A DNA stretch of 64,000 nt from Cymodocea nodosa (GCA_036874045.1 CM072339.1:9865501-9929500), one strand, 5' to 3'; positions 14,944 to 27,541 are shown, counted from the stretch's first letter. A program made the numbers and translations. The notes: a model not told the origin generated them from the letters alone.

Positions 14944-16992
14944 ATGGATAATACTAAGATTTTGATTATGACTGAAGGACAGACCACTACTCGTCCTCTT
15001 ATGTTTGAAGGTAGCAATTATAGCTACTGGAAATATAAGATGAAAGTATTCTTTCAGTCAATTGATTTCAAATTATGACATGTAATTAGCAATCCTATAG
15101 TGTTAGTTATGACTCCATATGATACTTGGACTTTTGATGAAAAGGAGCAAATGAAATTGAATGCTAAAGGTTTAAACATCTTATTTTGTGTTTTATCTCA
15201 TGATCAATTTAATAAAGTTTCTATATATCAAACTACATATGAGATATGGCATGCTTTAGAAGTTGCTAACAAAGGTACTAACCAGGTTAAGGAATCTAAG
15301 ATTAATATGTTAATACATAAATATAAACTTTTTAAAATGCATGAAAATGAATGTATCTCTGACATGTTTTCCCATTTTCTTGAGATTGTAAATTCATTAA
15401 AATCTTTAGGCAAGAAATTCGAGGAAAAAGACTTGGTAAGAAAGATCCTTAGATCTTTAACTAAAATTTGGGCTCGAAAGACAACATTTATTGAAGAGTC
15501 TAAAGATTTAAATACATATACTCTAGATGATCTCATAGGCAATCTAATAGCCTATGAAGTACAACATTTAGATCCAAAAGAGAAGAATCTTAGAAGGGAT
15601 CTGACTTTTGAGGCTAATAAAGTCTTAGAAGTCACTAGTGATTTTGACAATGATTTACTTTTGTTGACCAGAAAATTTAGAAATCTATTGAAGAAATGCA
15701 GAAACTTTAGGTCAACAAAGACATCTGGAGATATGGAGAAGTCATTCATGAAGGACAAAATCATATGCTTCAAGTGCAACAAGTCGGGTCACTTTCAAAC
15801 TGATTGTCTTCTCAACAAAAATAAGAAGAATTCAAAGAGGAATTTCAAGAATAAGAAATTCAGAAAGAGAAAGACACTTAAAGTGACATGGGATGACTCT
15901 TCAACTTCACAAAGTGAAGAAACAAAGGATTCAACATCAAACAGTGAATCCACATCAAGATCAGATTCAGAAGAAAATTTGGCAAACATGTACTTCATGG
16001 CGAATTCTAGTGAGGTATCTTTTGATCCAAATGCTAGTTATGATAGTTTTGATAGATTACTTGTTGAATACAATAAACTAGCTAGAAAATATAAGAAAAT
16101 AAAAATAGAAGGAAAGAACACTAGGAAAATGCTAGATGAATCTGAAAATAAGATTGATTTTCTGAATTCTACATTGAATAAATTTAAAGAAGAAAATCAA
16201 AAGTATGCATAGGAAATTTTAAAGTTTACTGTAATAGAAAGAGACTTGTATGCTGATTGTGAAAATTTAATTGCTAATAAAAAGAAAATGATTTGTGAAG
16301 TTGAAAAACTAAAACTGACTATTACTGATTTAAATTCAGAAATTGATATGTTAAAAATTAAGGTTTGCGATCAAAAAACCACCTTAAGTAAATAAAATAA
16401 TAGTCAAACAATAACAAATGAACTTAATAGTAAAATATTAAATGTAGAAAAACATGGTATTGGTTTACACGAAGCATCTTTTAAAAATTATATATTTCAT
16501 GATGATACTACTAAAAATAATACTTTTATTTCTGGTACTAAGAATAGTAGAAGAAAAACTATTCCGTGTGTAATTAGAAAGGGAGATAAATATGTGCAAG
16601 TACATAAAATACAACACATAGATAATAGCACACAATGCAAGAGCCCCAAAAGAAATTTTCAAAAAAATCAGGGTAAGTCATTTGAAAATTTTAATATTTT
16701 TGATTAGTTTTCTTCATATTTGAAAAATATTAGATATTGGAATCAACAATTAAATAATGTTAGAAATAAAAATTTCAACTTTGTTGTACATAAAGATAAA
16801 TTTTCTGATAATTATAACACTAAAAGTAATAAACGTAGGAATAATTATTAGAAAATAAATAAGTTGAAATTTAAAAGTATTGAATTATTATGGTATGACT
16901 CCCTCTAAAATTCTTAAACCCACTCAAGAATGGATGCCAAGAAATAAAATCTCTTCTTAACTATCTTACAAGTATACAAATCAAAATGGATA
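14944..16992 (+). pseudogene. SIRE-like copia gag of E0 (broken)
   Basis: The frame starts with MDNTKILIMTEGQTTTRPL, has a TGA at 15076 (probably from TGG), then an open stretch to 16212. Further stops follow in the same frame until protease. The middle holds the copia gag region (TPYDTWTFDEKEQMKLNAKG). A CCHC zinc knuckle (CFKCNKSGHFQTDC) lies at about 15767-15808. A Ser/Asp/Glu-rich stretch and a long Lys/Glu/Asn-rich, probably coiled-coil extension follow, as in SIRE elements. Nearly all damage is nonsense codons explicable by C-to-T or G-to-A change. Homologous copies lie at 53447-54600 (plus) and 58850-60760 (minus). Confidence 0.88.
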
Positions 16993-18588
16993 ATGGATAG
17001 TGGAGCATCCAACCACATGACTAGAGATAAACAATTACTTACAAAAGTAACAAAGACTAAGAATGGACAAGTTACTTTTGGAAATAAAAGTAAAACAAAA
17101 ATCCTTAGGTCTAACAAGGTTCAGGTAATTGAAAAGTGTTTTATAAATGATGTCTTATTAGTAGAAAACTTAGCTTTTAATTTTCTAAGTGTTCCTATCT
17201 TAACGAAATTTAACAAAGTGATTTTTGAAAAAGATTTCTATAAAATTATAGACATGCATACAAATGAAATTTTATTTAATGCATACAAGAAATGATTCGT
17301 TTGTATTCTAAATTTTCCTTTTGATATTATCAAAGAAAATGCTTGTTTAATTGCAAAATTAGATGAAGTCATTTTATGGCATAGAAGGCTAGGTCACTCA
17401 AACCTAAAGTTATTACAAAAGCTGTCTAAAAAGAATCTAGTTAGAGGTTTACCTAGTATTAAATACTCGAAAGAGTTTATGTGTAATGCATGTCAATTAG
17501 GTAAACTACATAAAACATCATTTAGAATTTTAAATGAAATAACAAGCAAAAGAGTATTAGAACTAGTGCATATGGATTTATTTGGATTTACTAGGACAAC
17601 TAGTCTAGGAGGTAAACATTATGCTTTTGTACTAGTTGATAATTATTCTAGGTTTACTTGGGTTTATTTTTTAGCTAATAAAACTGAAGTTTTTGAAATA
17701 TTTAAAGTATTCTATAATAAAGTTCAGAATAAGTAAAATGTTAAAATTCAAAAACTTAGGAGTGATCATGGTACAGAATTTGATAATGATCAAATAGACA
17801 CCTTTTGTGAAGAATTAGGCATAGATCATATGTACTCATTTCCAAGAGCTCCTTTACAAAATGAGATAGTAGAATGTAAAAATAGATCTCTTTAGGAAAT
17901 GTCTAGAATCATGTTAAATAAAAATAAGTCACCGTTATTTCTCTAGGCAGAAGTAGTTTATATAGCATGTTATGTTATAAATAGGATACATTTATGACCC
18001 ATTTTGGATAAAACTCCTTATGAGATATGGTATAATAAGGTTCCCAAAATCAATTATTTAAAACCCTTTGGCTGTAAGTGTTTTATATTAAACACTAAGG
18101 AATGAAGAGATAAATTTAGAACCAAATCAAACGAGGGTATTTTTGTTGGTTATTTTATTAGAAATAAAACATATAAAGTATATAATAAATCAACAAAAAC
18201 CATTGAGGAAATCCTACATGTGAAATTTCATGAAAATTCTCATTTAGATTTTAGACATGCTGAAAATATTGATTTAGAAATTCTCCTAGAAGAATCAACT
18301 GATGTTGATAGAGAAATTTAGAGATTATTTGATAGACTAAGAAATATAAACTTGAATGATGAAGATTTAGAAGAAAATAATGACATGCTTATAGAAAATG
18401 TGGAACAACATAAAAATTAGCGTTATGCTTTATCTCATCCTATTGATTAGATAATAAGTTATCCTAATTAAGGAGTTAAGACTAGGTCATCAGTAGTCAA
18501 CATTTCTGGTGCTTATTCATTTGTTTCTTTACTAGAACCTAAGAAAACTAAAGATGCCTTAGAAGATGAATTTTGGTATTTAGCCATG
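16993..18588 (+). pseudogene. Copia protease-integrase and RT start of E0 (broken, truncated)
   Basis: In the same frame as gag. Protease begins WIMDSGASNHMT, with the catalytic Asp. Integrase shows a zinc finger (HRRLGHSNLKLL ... CNACQLGKLHK), the first Asp in LVHMDLFG, the second in RSDHGTEF, and the Glu region QNEIVECKNRSL. These are followed by the GYFIRNK region and the linker. About ten nonsense codons interrupt it, including TAA for CAA and TGA for CGA. It ends abruptly at [10 protein letters not shown], the very start of RT, where a foreign LTR begins (18589). RT, RNase H and the 3' LTR are missing. Confidence 0.87.
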
Positions 18589-19663
18589 TGTTTGTGAAAA
18601 GTTAAATCATAAACTTGTTTGATTTGTTTTTATGCTTATATTAATAAATTCTTTTAGAAGTAAACAAACAACCTTTCACATAAATTAGATATTAAGTCTA
18701 ATTTGTATTTTTAACTGCAAGTGCATAGTATATATTGTATTTATGTGCAAGTATAGGTCGATCCCATAGATATTGAGTAAGAATTGTGTACTATTTTGAT
18801 TTTTATATTGGAGTTTATATGTGTTCAATTAAGCACTCTATTAAGTTACAATTAACACAACAGACTTAGTTCGTGGAGTTATGGTTAACTCAATAGACTA
18901 ACCTTGTGGACTTAAGTTAACTCTACGAGCCTACCTTTCTAGTTAAATATTGCTAGTTATAGAGGAATTCGACCAACCATTGGGCGGTTCCATAGAATGT
19001 AAATAACATCAATTAAGCTCTTTAATGTTAGTTAATATTAGATTTGTCATTAAGCAATACTAACATTCAGGTATTTCAAATAGTAACCATTAAAATCTTT
19101 AAGTATCTAAAACAAATCAATTTCAGTAAATAATAAAACTATTTTCTATTTTCTAAATCAAACAAACATAAAACATTCATAATACTGATAATGATAACAT
19201 TAATCACGATACAAAACAAATAATACAACACTTTAATACTAAATGTAAACATAGATAATTTCTTGTTTTTGGTATTTTTGTTTTAATATGTTCTTGAAGA
19301 TGAGTGAAAGGTGAAATGTAAAAATCTCTATCGACAGTAAAAACTTCCATCACTACATGTGACACGATTACACCACTGAAAACTTAATCACTTACAATCT
19401 TGCCTCCTCTCCCTATAGAATCACGAACCAAGAATTGTAAGATGATCTCTTCTTTAGCATACTGGCATCAACCTGAAACCAAGGTTAGAAGCTTTATGAT
19501 CTCCTAAGATATGAGTCGGTGCTTGGTGAAAATGGCTTCCCTTCTTGCTTCGCGATCACTCCTCATAGTGGTTGTCAAACACCGTGTTTGGCTCGAAATC
19601 GACCCGACATCCGGAAAGTATCCCCACATACCTCTAATGGTTGGTGATTTTGGTGGTGGTGTG
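18589..19663 (-). repeat. Athila-like LTR fragment (E1/E2 family, minus)
   Basis: It starts TGTTTGTG and contains TTTTAGAAGTAAACAAACAA and the GCAAGTGCATAGT block seen in the E1/E2 LTRs. It also has hairpins of the AACTCAACG type (about 18840-18940). It ends in the GC-richer CGGTGCTTGGTGAAAATGG segment, where a copia LTR cuts in at 19664. No coding sequence of its own. Confidence 0.75.
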
Positions 19664-21111
19664 TGTTAGGATCGATAGGCTTACTAGAGGGGGGTGAATG
19701 GTGAAGGCGTGTAAATTTTACTTCTTTTTAATTAAGAATTAACTAATTCTATTAAATAGTGAGTTGAACTAAATTAAATGGATGCACAACAGTAAGAAGA
19801 AAATAACACACAGCAAATTTTAGGTGGTTCACTAACTCGGCTAGTCCACCCCTAAGATACACTTGGGCTTCACTAAGTAGACAAGTACTTACAACACTTG
19901 CTTTCAGGTTGAAGCAAGAACCAATACTTAGAGCTTTCAGGTATAAGCTCAATAACCAACCTTTCTTCGAGCTTTCAGGTTGAAGCTCTCAACCAACAGT
20001 GAGTTTTCAGGTTGAAACTCACGAACCAATAGTTTTAAACTTTTCTATCAGAGTTTTGGCATAGGGAGCTTTTCTGCAGTGAGTCTTTAAGAGTATTCTT
20101 GAATGTTGGAGACTTGAAAGTGTATCTAGAATTTTTAGCAGCTCACAGTATAATGTATGATCGTTGTCTTTATCTAATCTTCTCTTTACTTCTCATATTT
20201 ATACCAAAAGGTATAACGATCATATTTTTCTTCCAACGTATGTATTTTGCTGTACTTGCTAAGAAATCAGACCTAAATATGGTAAGTTACCGTTTAGGGA
20301 GGTATTTCAAGATACCCTTCCGATTTTCTCAAACTTTCGGATAGTTAGCTGTGCAACTCTCCGAAGGATGTTTGTAACTCACCGAAAAATCAGTTAAGTC
20401 TTTTTGCCATGTAGGATTTCAGATCGTACAATGAGCTGTTACTCGATCAGATACTTGTAACGATAACTTACCGAACTATCCTTTGACTAACGGATAGTTA
20501 ACTTTAGTAACCCTTTGAAATCCTTCTCTTTAAGTTTCCAACTACTTTCTTATTTTAGCACATGCATGAAAGAATAACTTAAGTTTTTCGGATAGATAAG
20601 TTTGTAACCTTCCGAAAATTCCTGTTTTTCAGATAGTTAGCTTTCTAACTCACCAAAAAATCACTTAAAGTTTCTGTTCTGGATTTCTACATGTGGGTAA
20701 TTGAATAACTAAAGTTTCGGATAGTTAACTTTTCTAACTCATCGAAAACTCCTTTAGCTTCCAGATAGTTAACCCCTTAACTCTCCGATCATTCAAACTT
20801 TCTTAACTATCCGATCTTTTAACTCTCTAAAGGCTTTGAAAATTCGGATAATTATTCTTCTAACTGTCCGACGGTATTTCTGCTGCTTTACTCTTCGGAT
20901 ACTTAAGCCTATCACTCACCGAAAATTAACTTTCTTCCAGATACTTGGCTTGGTAACTATCTGATTTTCTTGTAGCTTTATAGTAGTAATTTCTGAACTA
21001 CTTGTATCTGTTTATCTACCTTTCGATCTTTTGCTGCACTATCTTCATTGTGAAATACAATATGTTTCCTCACACAGGTTTTCGCATTATCAAAATACTA
21101 GGGTCCTAACA
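19664..21111 (-). repeat. Copia LTR, family B (minus)
   Basis: TGTTAGGATCG at one end and GGTCCTAACA at the other give 1448 bp. On the minus strand it is the 3' LTR, because a purine tract adjoins its start at 21112. From 20330 to 20960 it is packed with short inverted motifs such as CGGATAGTTA ... TAACTC.CCGAA. Non-coding. Confidence 0.78.
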
Positions 21112-21354
21112 ATCTCCCCCTTTTTGATAATGACAAAATCCTTTACATTTATTTACATGTATTTCACTCCCTAGATTGTTTCTATACATTCAATCACACA
21201 AAAACTAAGTAAAGCAAAGATTTACAATGAATATAATGAAGAGAAGTTAATTTCTCCCCCTGACAGTGTGTTGTCTTCTCTCCTTGTCTATGTGTTGGGA
21301 TATTCTTCCCCCTTTTAATACTTCTCCTTCTGTTTATGCTGGAAATACTGTAAG
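21112..21354 (-). mobile_element. 3' untranslated end and polypurine tract of family B copia element
   Basis: The minus strand reads AAAAAGGGGGAGAT directly before TGTTAGGAC at 21111, a standard copia polypurine tract. The rest is untranslated sequence with further pyrimidine-rich (purine on minus) stretches. The coding part of this element is not present. Confidence 0.7.
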
Positions 21355-22128
21355 TGTAGGATCGTCTATATCACAAGAGGGGGGGGTGAATTGTGTCTTT
21401 AGTAATTAAAATACCAGCGGATAAAATAAGAGTACAAAACACTTGTAAAAGAAATTCTATTCTTTATGTAAAGATAGAATTTACAATATCTTTTCAGCTC
21501 AATTCCCTTCTTGAAAGTTTTGATACAGTAATGCTCGATATACAATTCAAATAGAAAAATAAAGCTCTTATTCAAAACTAATTTCGAATTGTATAAAACC
21601 TGATCTTTATGCACACAGCTTCTTTCCTTCTCTTTTCTCAACTTCCGTATCTCTTCTTCTCTAGTTGTCGAATTTCCAAACTTCTTGCGTTTGTAGCTCC
21701 TTTTCTGAAATTGCTTGGAATTTCGAACTTCTTCTGATGTTGGAGAATTTTTCAAAATATGAATATTCAAACTTAACTTTTCAGTTAGGGATCTAGATTG
21801 AATATTTAGACTTGGTTTTTGAGATTGGGATCCTTGATTGTAATGTAGCTCATACTCTCTATTAGTAGTCGAACTATATATTCACGTTCAGCATGTTCAT
21901 CCACTTAATCCATAATCAATAATCCACATACTAATTTTTTCTTTAATCCAAATTACTATCTTTTTGAGTTTCCACTTTCTCCACTATCATTTTGAATTTC
22001 CATGATTTTCACTCGTAGATTCATCGAAACTTTATCTTCCTAGAGTCTTGTAGAATATCTTCTAAGTCTTCGATTTAGTCGAACACTTATCCTTTAAGTC
22101 CTGTAAAAACTCGAATACTTATTTGTAA
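21355..22128 (-). repeat. Copia family A LTR fragment (minus)
   Basis: It begins TGTAGGATCG and closely follows the LTR at 60856-62072 until about TCGAATACTTATTTGTAA. It is then cut by a family B LTR at 22129. A stretch reads as an open frame (21399-21770), but the homologous LTR at 60899-61171 shows this is LTR sequence, not a gene. Confidence 0.82.
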
Positions 22129-22417
22129 TGTTAGGATCGATAGGCTCACCAAAGGGGGGGTGAATCGTAAAGGTGTGTACTTTTTAATTCTTTTAAGTTA
22201 GAATTGATTTATTTTGCAAAACAATGAGATGAGATGAATTGAATGTAAGCAAAGTAGTAAGAAGAAATTAACACATAGCAATTTTTAGGTGGTTCACCAA
22301 CTTGGCTAGTCCACCCCCAAGATAAACTTGGGCTTCACTAAGTATTCAGATACTTACAACACTTGCTTTCAGGTTGAAGCAAGAACTAACACTTAGAGCT
22401 TTCAGGTATTAGCTTAA
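22129..22417 (-). repeat. Copia family B LTR fragment (minus)
   Basis: TGTTAGGATCG through TTTCAGGTATTAGC matches the first 300 bp of the LTR at 19664. It is truncated by the Athila-like LTR that follows. Confidence 0.78.
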
Positions 22418-24495
22418 TGTTCGCTTGGCTAGCACGATACCAGAAAAACTTGTTTGGATCTCTAGCAAAGCACTAGAAAAACTATGATTTGTTAACTTCT
22501 GTTTTTACTTAGTTAATTTATCTTTAAGCCTATTCTTTTTCTTTTAGAAGTAAACAAACAACCTTTAATACAATTTAGATATTAATTCCAATTTGTACTT
22601 TAACTGCAAGTGCATAGTGTCTATTGTATCAATGTGCAAGTACAAGTCGATCTCTCAGGGAATTGCTTAAGAGTTTAGAACTGTTTGTTTGTTAACAATC
22701 AAATTTATATATTCAATAAGCTCTCTGTTGAATTACAGTTAACTCAATGAACAAAGTTCGTTGAGTTATAGCTAACTCAACGGACTAACCTCGTGGACTT
22801 AAGTTAACTCCATGAGCCTGTCTTTTCTTTTTAAATACTGCTATTTACAAAGGAATTCGACCAACCATTGGGTGGTTCCATAGATTGTAAATAACATCAA
22901 TTAAGCTCTTTAATGCTAGTAAACACTGGATTTATCATTAAGCAATACTAACATTCAGATAATTCAAACAGTAACCATTAAAATCTTTAAGTCTTTTGAT
23001 CGAACTAATTTCAGTAAACTGTAAAACTAAAACAAACATAAATCAATCACAACACTAACAAAGATAACATTAATCACGATACAACACAAACAATACAACA
23101 CTCAAATACAACATACAATAGCAGATAAGTTGTTTTTGGTATTTTTGTTTTAATATGAACATGGAAATGGGTGAAAGGTGAATTGTAAAGTAATCTCAAT
23201 CAATAGTAAATACTTCCGTCACTACATACGACGCGATTACACTACTAAAAATTAAACCACTTACAATCCTGTCTCCTCTCCCTATAGAATCGTGAGTCTA
23301 GAATTGCAAGATAATCTCCTCTTCACCATATAGGCATCAACCCGAAGTCAAGGCTAGAAGTTTTACGATCTCCTGAAATATGAGTCGACGCTTGGTGAAA
23401 ATGGCTTCCCTTCCCGTGACGCGATCACTCCTCACAGTGGTTGTCGGGCACTGTGTTTGGCTCGGAATCGACCCGACATCAAGGAATTATTCTCACAGAT
23501 CTCCGATGGTTGGTGATTATGGTGGTTATGGTGGTGGTAACGATGGTTGGTGTGGTACTTTGGAGAATTATCGATACTGCCTGTAGAAAGCTTGGTGCTC
23601 TTCCTCTGTACACACTGGTCGTCCATCGATCACACACACTTTACTTCTTTTTCTTCTTTTCTTTTATATTTCTTTAGTAGTAACTACTTCTACTTGAATG
23701 GTCGGTTGGATTTCCTTCATTCATATCAACGGCGATGATTTCTTCTCCCTGCACAATACATGCAATCGTGGTTTTTCTTCCAACTGTGCTATTTCTACAA
23801 CCGCTACAATGGCATATTAGAAAATAAATAGTCCGTGGAGTTACAGTTAACTCAACGAACTTACCTCGTTGATTTAACTATAAAACACATGCATAAATTT
23901 AACTATCTGATGCTCAAGTGCATTTCGGATACTTACAAACTTAACTATCTGATGTTCAGATGCATTTTAGATAGTTACAAATAACTCACCGATATATAAC
24001 TTAAGTAAATCTACCAGATCTCGACACGTGTCAACAACAGTTTAATAATAAAAGAAACATTTCGGAGAGTTACAGGTCTAACTATCCGATGCCTAGCTAC
24101 AATTTCGGATAGTTACAGCTAACTCACCGAAAGTTCACTTAAGTTAAGCATTATGGTTTCGACATGTGTACTTCAGGAAATAATAAAATATTCTTTTAAA
24201 ACATAACTGTTCGGCAATATAAACATAACTATCCGATAAATGTTCAGTCTGTTAAACATAACTGTCCGAAATATCAGAAAATTCGGATACTTAACAATTT
24301 CACAGCCTGCAACTTACCGATAGTTCAGAAATGTACTAAATTGACATTAATTCCCCAAAATTAAGCAGATTCTTTAATTAAAGCATATAATAGTGCAATT
24401 ATAACATAATGGCTTAATTCTCATATGATAAGCTAAATATTATGCAATTGACCATCATTTAATCGTTAATAATATGCACTTTTTCATTCTAAACA
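22418..24495 (-). repeat. 3' LTR of Athila-like element E2 (minus)
   Basis: The minus-strand start is TGTTTAGAATGAAAAAG at 24495. The other end lies at 22418 or 22451; a partial duplication of the terminal CAGAAAAACTT region makes it uncertain. It is homologous to the E1 3' LTR (39309-41283). It holds TAACTCAACG and CGGATAGTTA hairpins and an open frame on the plus strand (23380-23586), antisense to the element. Confidence 0.8.
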
Positions 24496-24820
24496 CTTCC
24501 CCCATACTTAAATTTTGCTAGTCCCTTAGCAAACTAAGATCTAATTAATTGGTCTTTCTAAAAGTGCTAGAATTAATTCCTCTTCTTTCTTTTTTTTCTT
24601 CTGTTCAGCATAAGAATATATATTCTATATGTTTCAGTAATTAACCTGCAAATATACTTAGAATATTTGTAAATTACATACAAAGTATATCATCATCACA
24701 TAGGTGTTAATTATATTATCATTTGTTCTTCTTTTCATCATCTGTCATCTTGAATTTTCCAATAATATTTCTAGAAGAAATTTCAACAACATACGAATCA
24801 AAGTACAATCCAATTCAAGA
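24496..24820 (-). mobile_element. Polypurine tract and 3' internal end of E2
   Basis: The minus strand reads AAGTATGGGGGAAG up to the LTR start (tract 24496-24510). Beyond it lies about 310 bp homologous in reverse to 38970-39290 of E1. Near 24820 the sequence turns into plus-strand LTR, so the rest of this end of E2 is missing. Confidence 0.8.
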
Positions 24821-26472
24821 ATCTGCTTTAATTGAAGAATCTGCTTAATTTTGGGGAATTAATGTTAATTTAGTACATTTATGAACTGCCGGTAAGTTGT
24901 AGGCTTTGAAATTCTTAAGTATCCGAATTTTCTGATATTTCGGACAGTTATGTTTAACATACCGAACAAATTCGGACAGTTATGTTTAACATACCGAATA
25001 TGTATCAGATAGTTATGTTTAAATTACCAAACAGTTATGTTTAGAGAGAATATTTTATTATTTCCAGATGTACACGTGTCGAAACCAGAATGAATGTCTT
25101 AAGTGAATTTTCGGTGAGTTAGCTGTAACTATTCGAAAATGCATCTAAGCATCGGATAGTTATACCTGTAACTCTCCGAAATGTTATTTTATGTTTAAAC
25201 TACTGCTGACACATGTCGAGAGCTGGTAGATTTACTTAAGTTATAACTCGTTAAGTTAGCATAATTGTACGCGTTGAGTTACATGAATATACACTAAGGT
25301 AACGTGTTAGGTTAGCGGCTTATTTCTTTATTGCATGTATTTTATAGTTATTTTCCAAAATGCCACTGTAGGGGTAGCAAGAACAGACAGTTGGAAGGAA
25401 AAACCAGGTTTGCACGTATCACGCAGGAATTCAATCGCGTAGGGAGAAAGAAATCATCGTCGTTGATCTGAAGGAAGGAAATCCAACCGATCATTCAAGT
25501 AGAAGCAGTTACTATTGAAGAAATATAAAAGAAAAGAAGAAAACAAGAAGGTGTGATTGATGGACGACCAGTGAAAGCGCCGACTCATATTTCAAGAGAT
25601 CGTAAAGCTTTTAGCCTTAGCTTCGGGTTGATGCCTGTATGTTGAAGAGGAGATCATTTTGCAATTCTGGACTCACGATTCTATAGGGAGAGGAGACAGA
25701 ATTGTAAGTGGTTTAATTTTCAGTGGTGTAATCGCGTTGCAAGTAGTGTCGGAAGTATTTATTGTTAAGTGAGAATACTTTACATTTCACCTTTCGCCCA
25801 TTTCCATGTTCACATCAAAACAAAAATACCAAAAACAATTTACTTTGTTTGTATGTTGTATTTGAGTGTTGTATTGTTTGTGTTGTATCGTGATTAATGT
25901 TATCTGTATCAGTTTTATGATTGTTTTATCTTAGTTTTAATTTTATAGTTTACTGCAATTGGTTCGTACAAAAAAACTTAAAGATTTTAATGGTGACTGT
26001 TTGAATCATCTGAATGTTAGTATTGCTTAATGATAAATCCAATGTTAACTAGCATTAAAAAGCTTAATTGATGTTATTTACAATCTGTGGAATCGCCTAA
26101 TGGTTGGCCGAATTCCTCTGTAAACAACAGTATTATAAAGAAGAGACAGGCTCGTGGAGTTAACTTAAGTCCACGAGGATAGTCCGTTGAGTTAGCCATA
26201 AAGGTTATTGAATATAAATTTGAATTGTTCACAATCAAACATTTCTTAAATTCGTCACCAATTCCCTGTGGGATCGACCTGTACTTGCACACTGATACAA
26301 TAGACACTATGCACTTGCAGTTAAAGTACAAATTGGAATTAATATCTAAATTGTATTAAAGGTTGTTTGTTTACTTCTAAAAGAAAGAATAGGCATAAAG
26401 ATAAATTAACTAAGTAAAAATAGAAGTAACAAATCCAAGTTTTTCTAGTGTAGTGCTGGGAAAACCCAAACA
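24821..26472 (+). repeat. 5' LTR of Athila-like element E1 (5'-truncated)
   Basis: It matches the 3' LTR (39309-41283) from about 110 bp inside its start up to the terminal CCCAAACA. Compared with that LTR it lacks a stretch of about 200 bp near 25570. Two 28-bp near-palindromic units starting TTCGGACAGTTATG lie at 24939-24966 and 24971-24998, with hairpins up to 25200. A primer site follows after a seven-base spacer. Confidence 0.88.
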
Positions 26473-26479
26473 AGTTTTA

Positions 26480-26497
26480 TGGCGCCGTTGCCGGGGA
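26480..26497 (+). other. Primer binding site of E1 (tRNA-Asp)
   Basis: TGGCGCCGTTGCCGGGGA is exactly complementary to the 3' 18 bases of plant tRNA-Asp including CCA, as used by Athila and Tat elements. It is followed by a GAATT-type 5-bp repeat (26496-26540), also seen next to the E2 primer site. Confidence 0.92.
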
Positions 26498-26611
26498 ATT
26501 GAATTGAATTGAGTCGAAGTGAATTGAATTGAATTGAATTAATATAAGTAATTGTTAGAGCTGTTTCGTTTTAATAGCCAGAGTTGTGTGTTTTCTTCTG
26601 TAATTGAGAAT

Positions 26612-27541
26612 ATGGCATATGCTTATGCTCAAAGATTTCTAAAACCTTTAATTAGCATATGTGAATTCTGCAATTTTGAAGGACACGACATTTCTGATTG
26701 TTTGAAATTGAGACATTTACAGATTATTAGATCCCATGAACAACAAATGAATTATCCTCAATATAATAGAGCCGAGTATGAGAATCCTATAGTTTACCCA
26801 ACTGATGGTCAGTATAGAATGTGTAATATGATGAGAGACACTGAAGTTTGGGATAGCTATGATAGACTGGAGCATAGTATAGAGCAAAATCTGGACAAAC
26901 TGGAATACTTTGTGTGTCAACAATAAGAAGTCAACCAGTTAAACTATAAGGAGGCATATTCAGAACTTAAACAGGATATAATTTACGAAACTAAAAAAGC
27001 CATAAAGAAAATTGATCAAAAATTGAATGTAATGAAATTAGATGATCTGGAAACAAAATTAAAAGCATTAGACAAAAATGCAATGAAAATACAAGTTTTG
27101 CAACAGGACAATGAAAATTATAATGTTATAAACCTACACAACTTGCAAAATATACAACAAACAGAAAACACTAATGTAAGAGAATTTAATGAATGCACTT
27201 TAGAACTAAAAACAATTGAAGATCATAATCACGAAAATGATATACAAAAATATCATGAAAGTTACGAAAATCTGGAAGATGTATGTGTAACATTAAGATC
27301 TGGAACTGATATACCACCAAGAACTCAAAATGAAAATGATATGAAGGTGGACAAGAGTAAAAATCAAAATAATAATGAAAATGTAATAGCTGAAAATCTA
27401 GAAATCACTAAAGAACAATCTGAATCTGCAATTGAAGCTAAAAATGATCAAACAAATCAACTGAAAAAAAGAGAGTCTTTGAAATCAAAATCTTTAGCAC
27501 CCTATCCTGAAAGATTACAACAAACAATTCCTAAAAAATAA
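26612..27541 (+). pseudogene. E1 5' ORF: CCHC zinc-knuckle protein without capsid domain
   Basis: The start MAYAYAQRFLKP is chosen because E2 has the same start (44974). A zinc knuckle (CEFCNFEGHDISDC) lies at residues 18-31, as in nucleocapsid. A stop (TAA, 26924) interrupts the frame. The rest is Lys/Glu/Asn-rich, ends with SLAPYPERLQQTIPKK before a second stop (27539), and leads into protease in the same frame. The usual Athila capsid domain is absent between primer site and knuckle. G0 and E2 also lack it there. A capsid-type gag is found far downstream at 34884. Role in RNA binding is inferred from the knuckle only. Confidence 0.8.

Noticed and set aside
21399-21770. 123-codon minus-strand frame as a gene
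   Set aside because: Homologous to the copia LTR at 60899-61171 and 61200-61260; it is LTR sequence.
23380-23738. Overlapping 63-78 codon frames as small host genes
   Set aside because: They lie inside an LTR copied several times in the window; treated as an LTR feature instead.
24939-25050. Regular 32-bp repeats suggesting a CRISPR-like array
   Set aside because: This is plant nuclear DNA within an LTR. The repeats degrade, the gaps are only 4 bases, and there are no spacers or cas genes.
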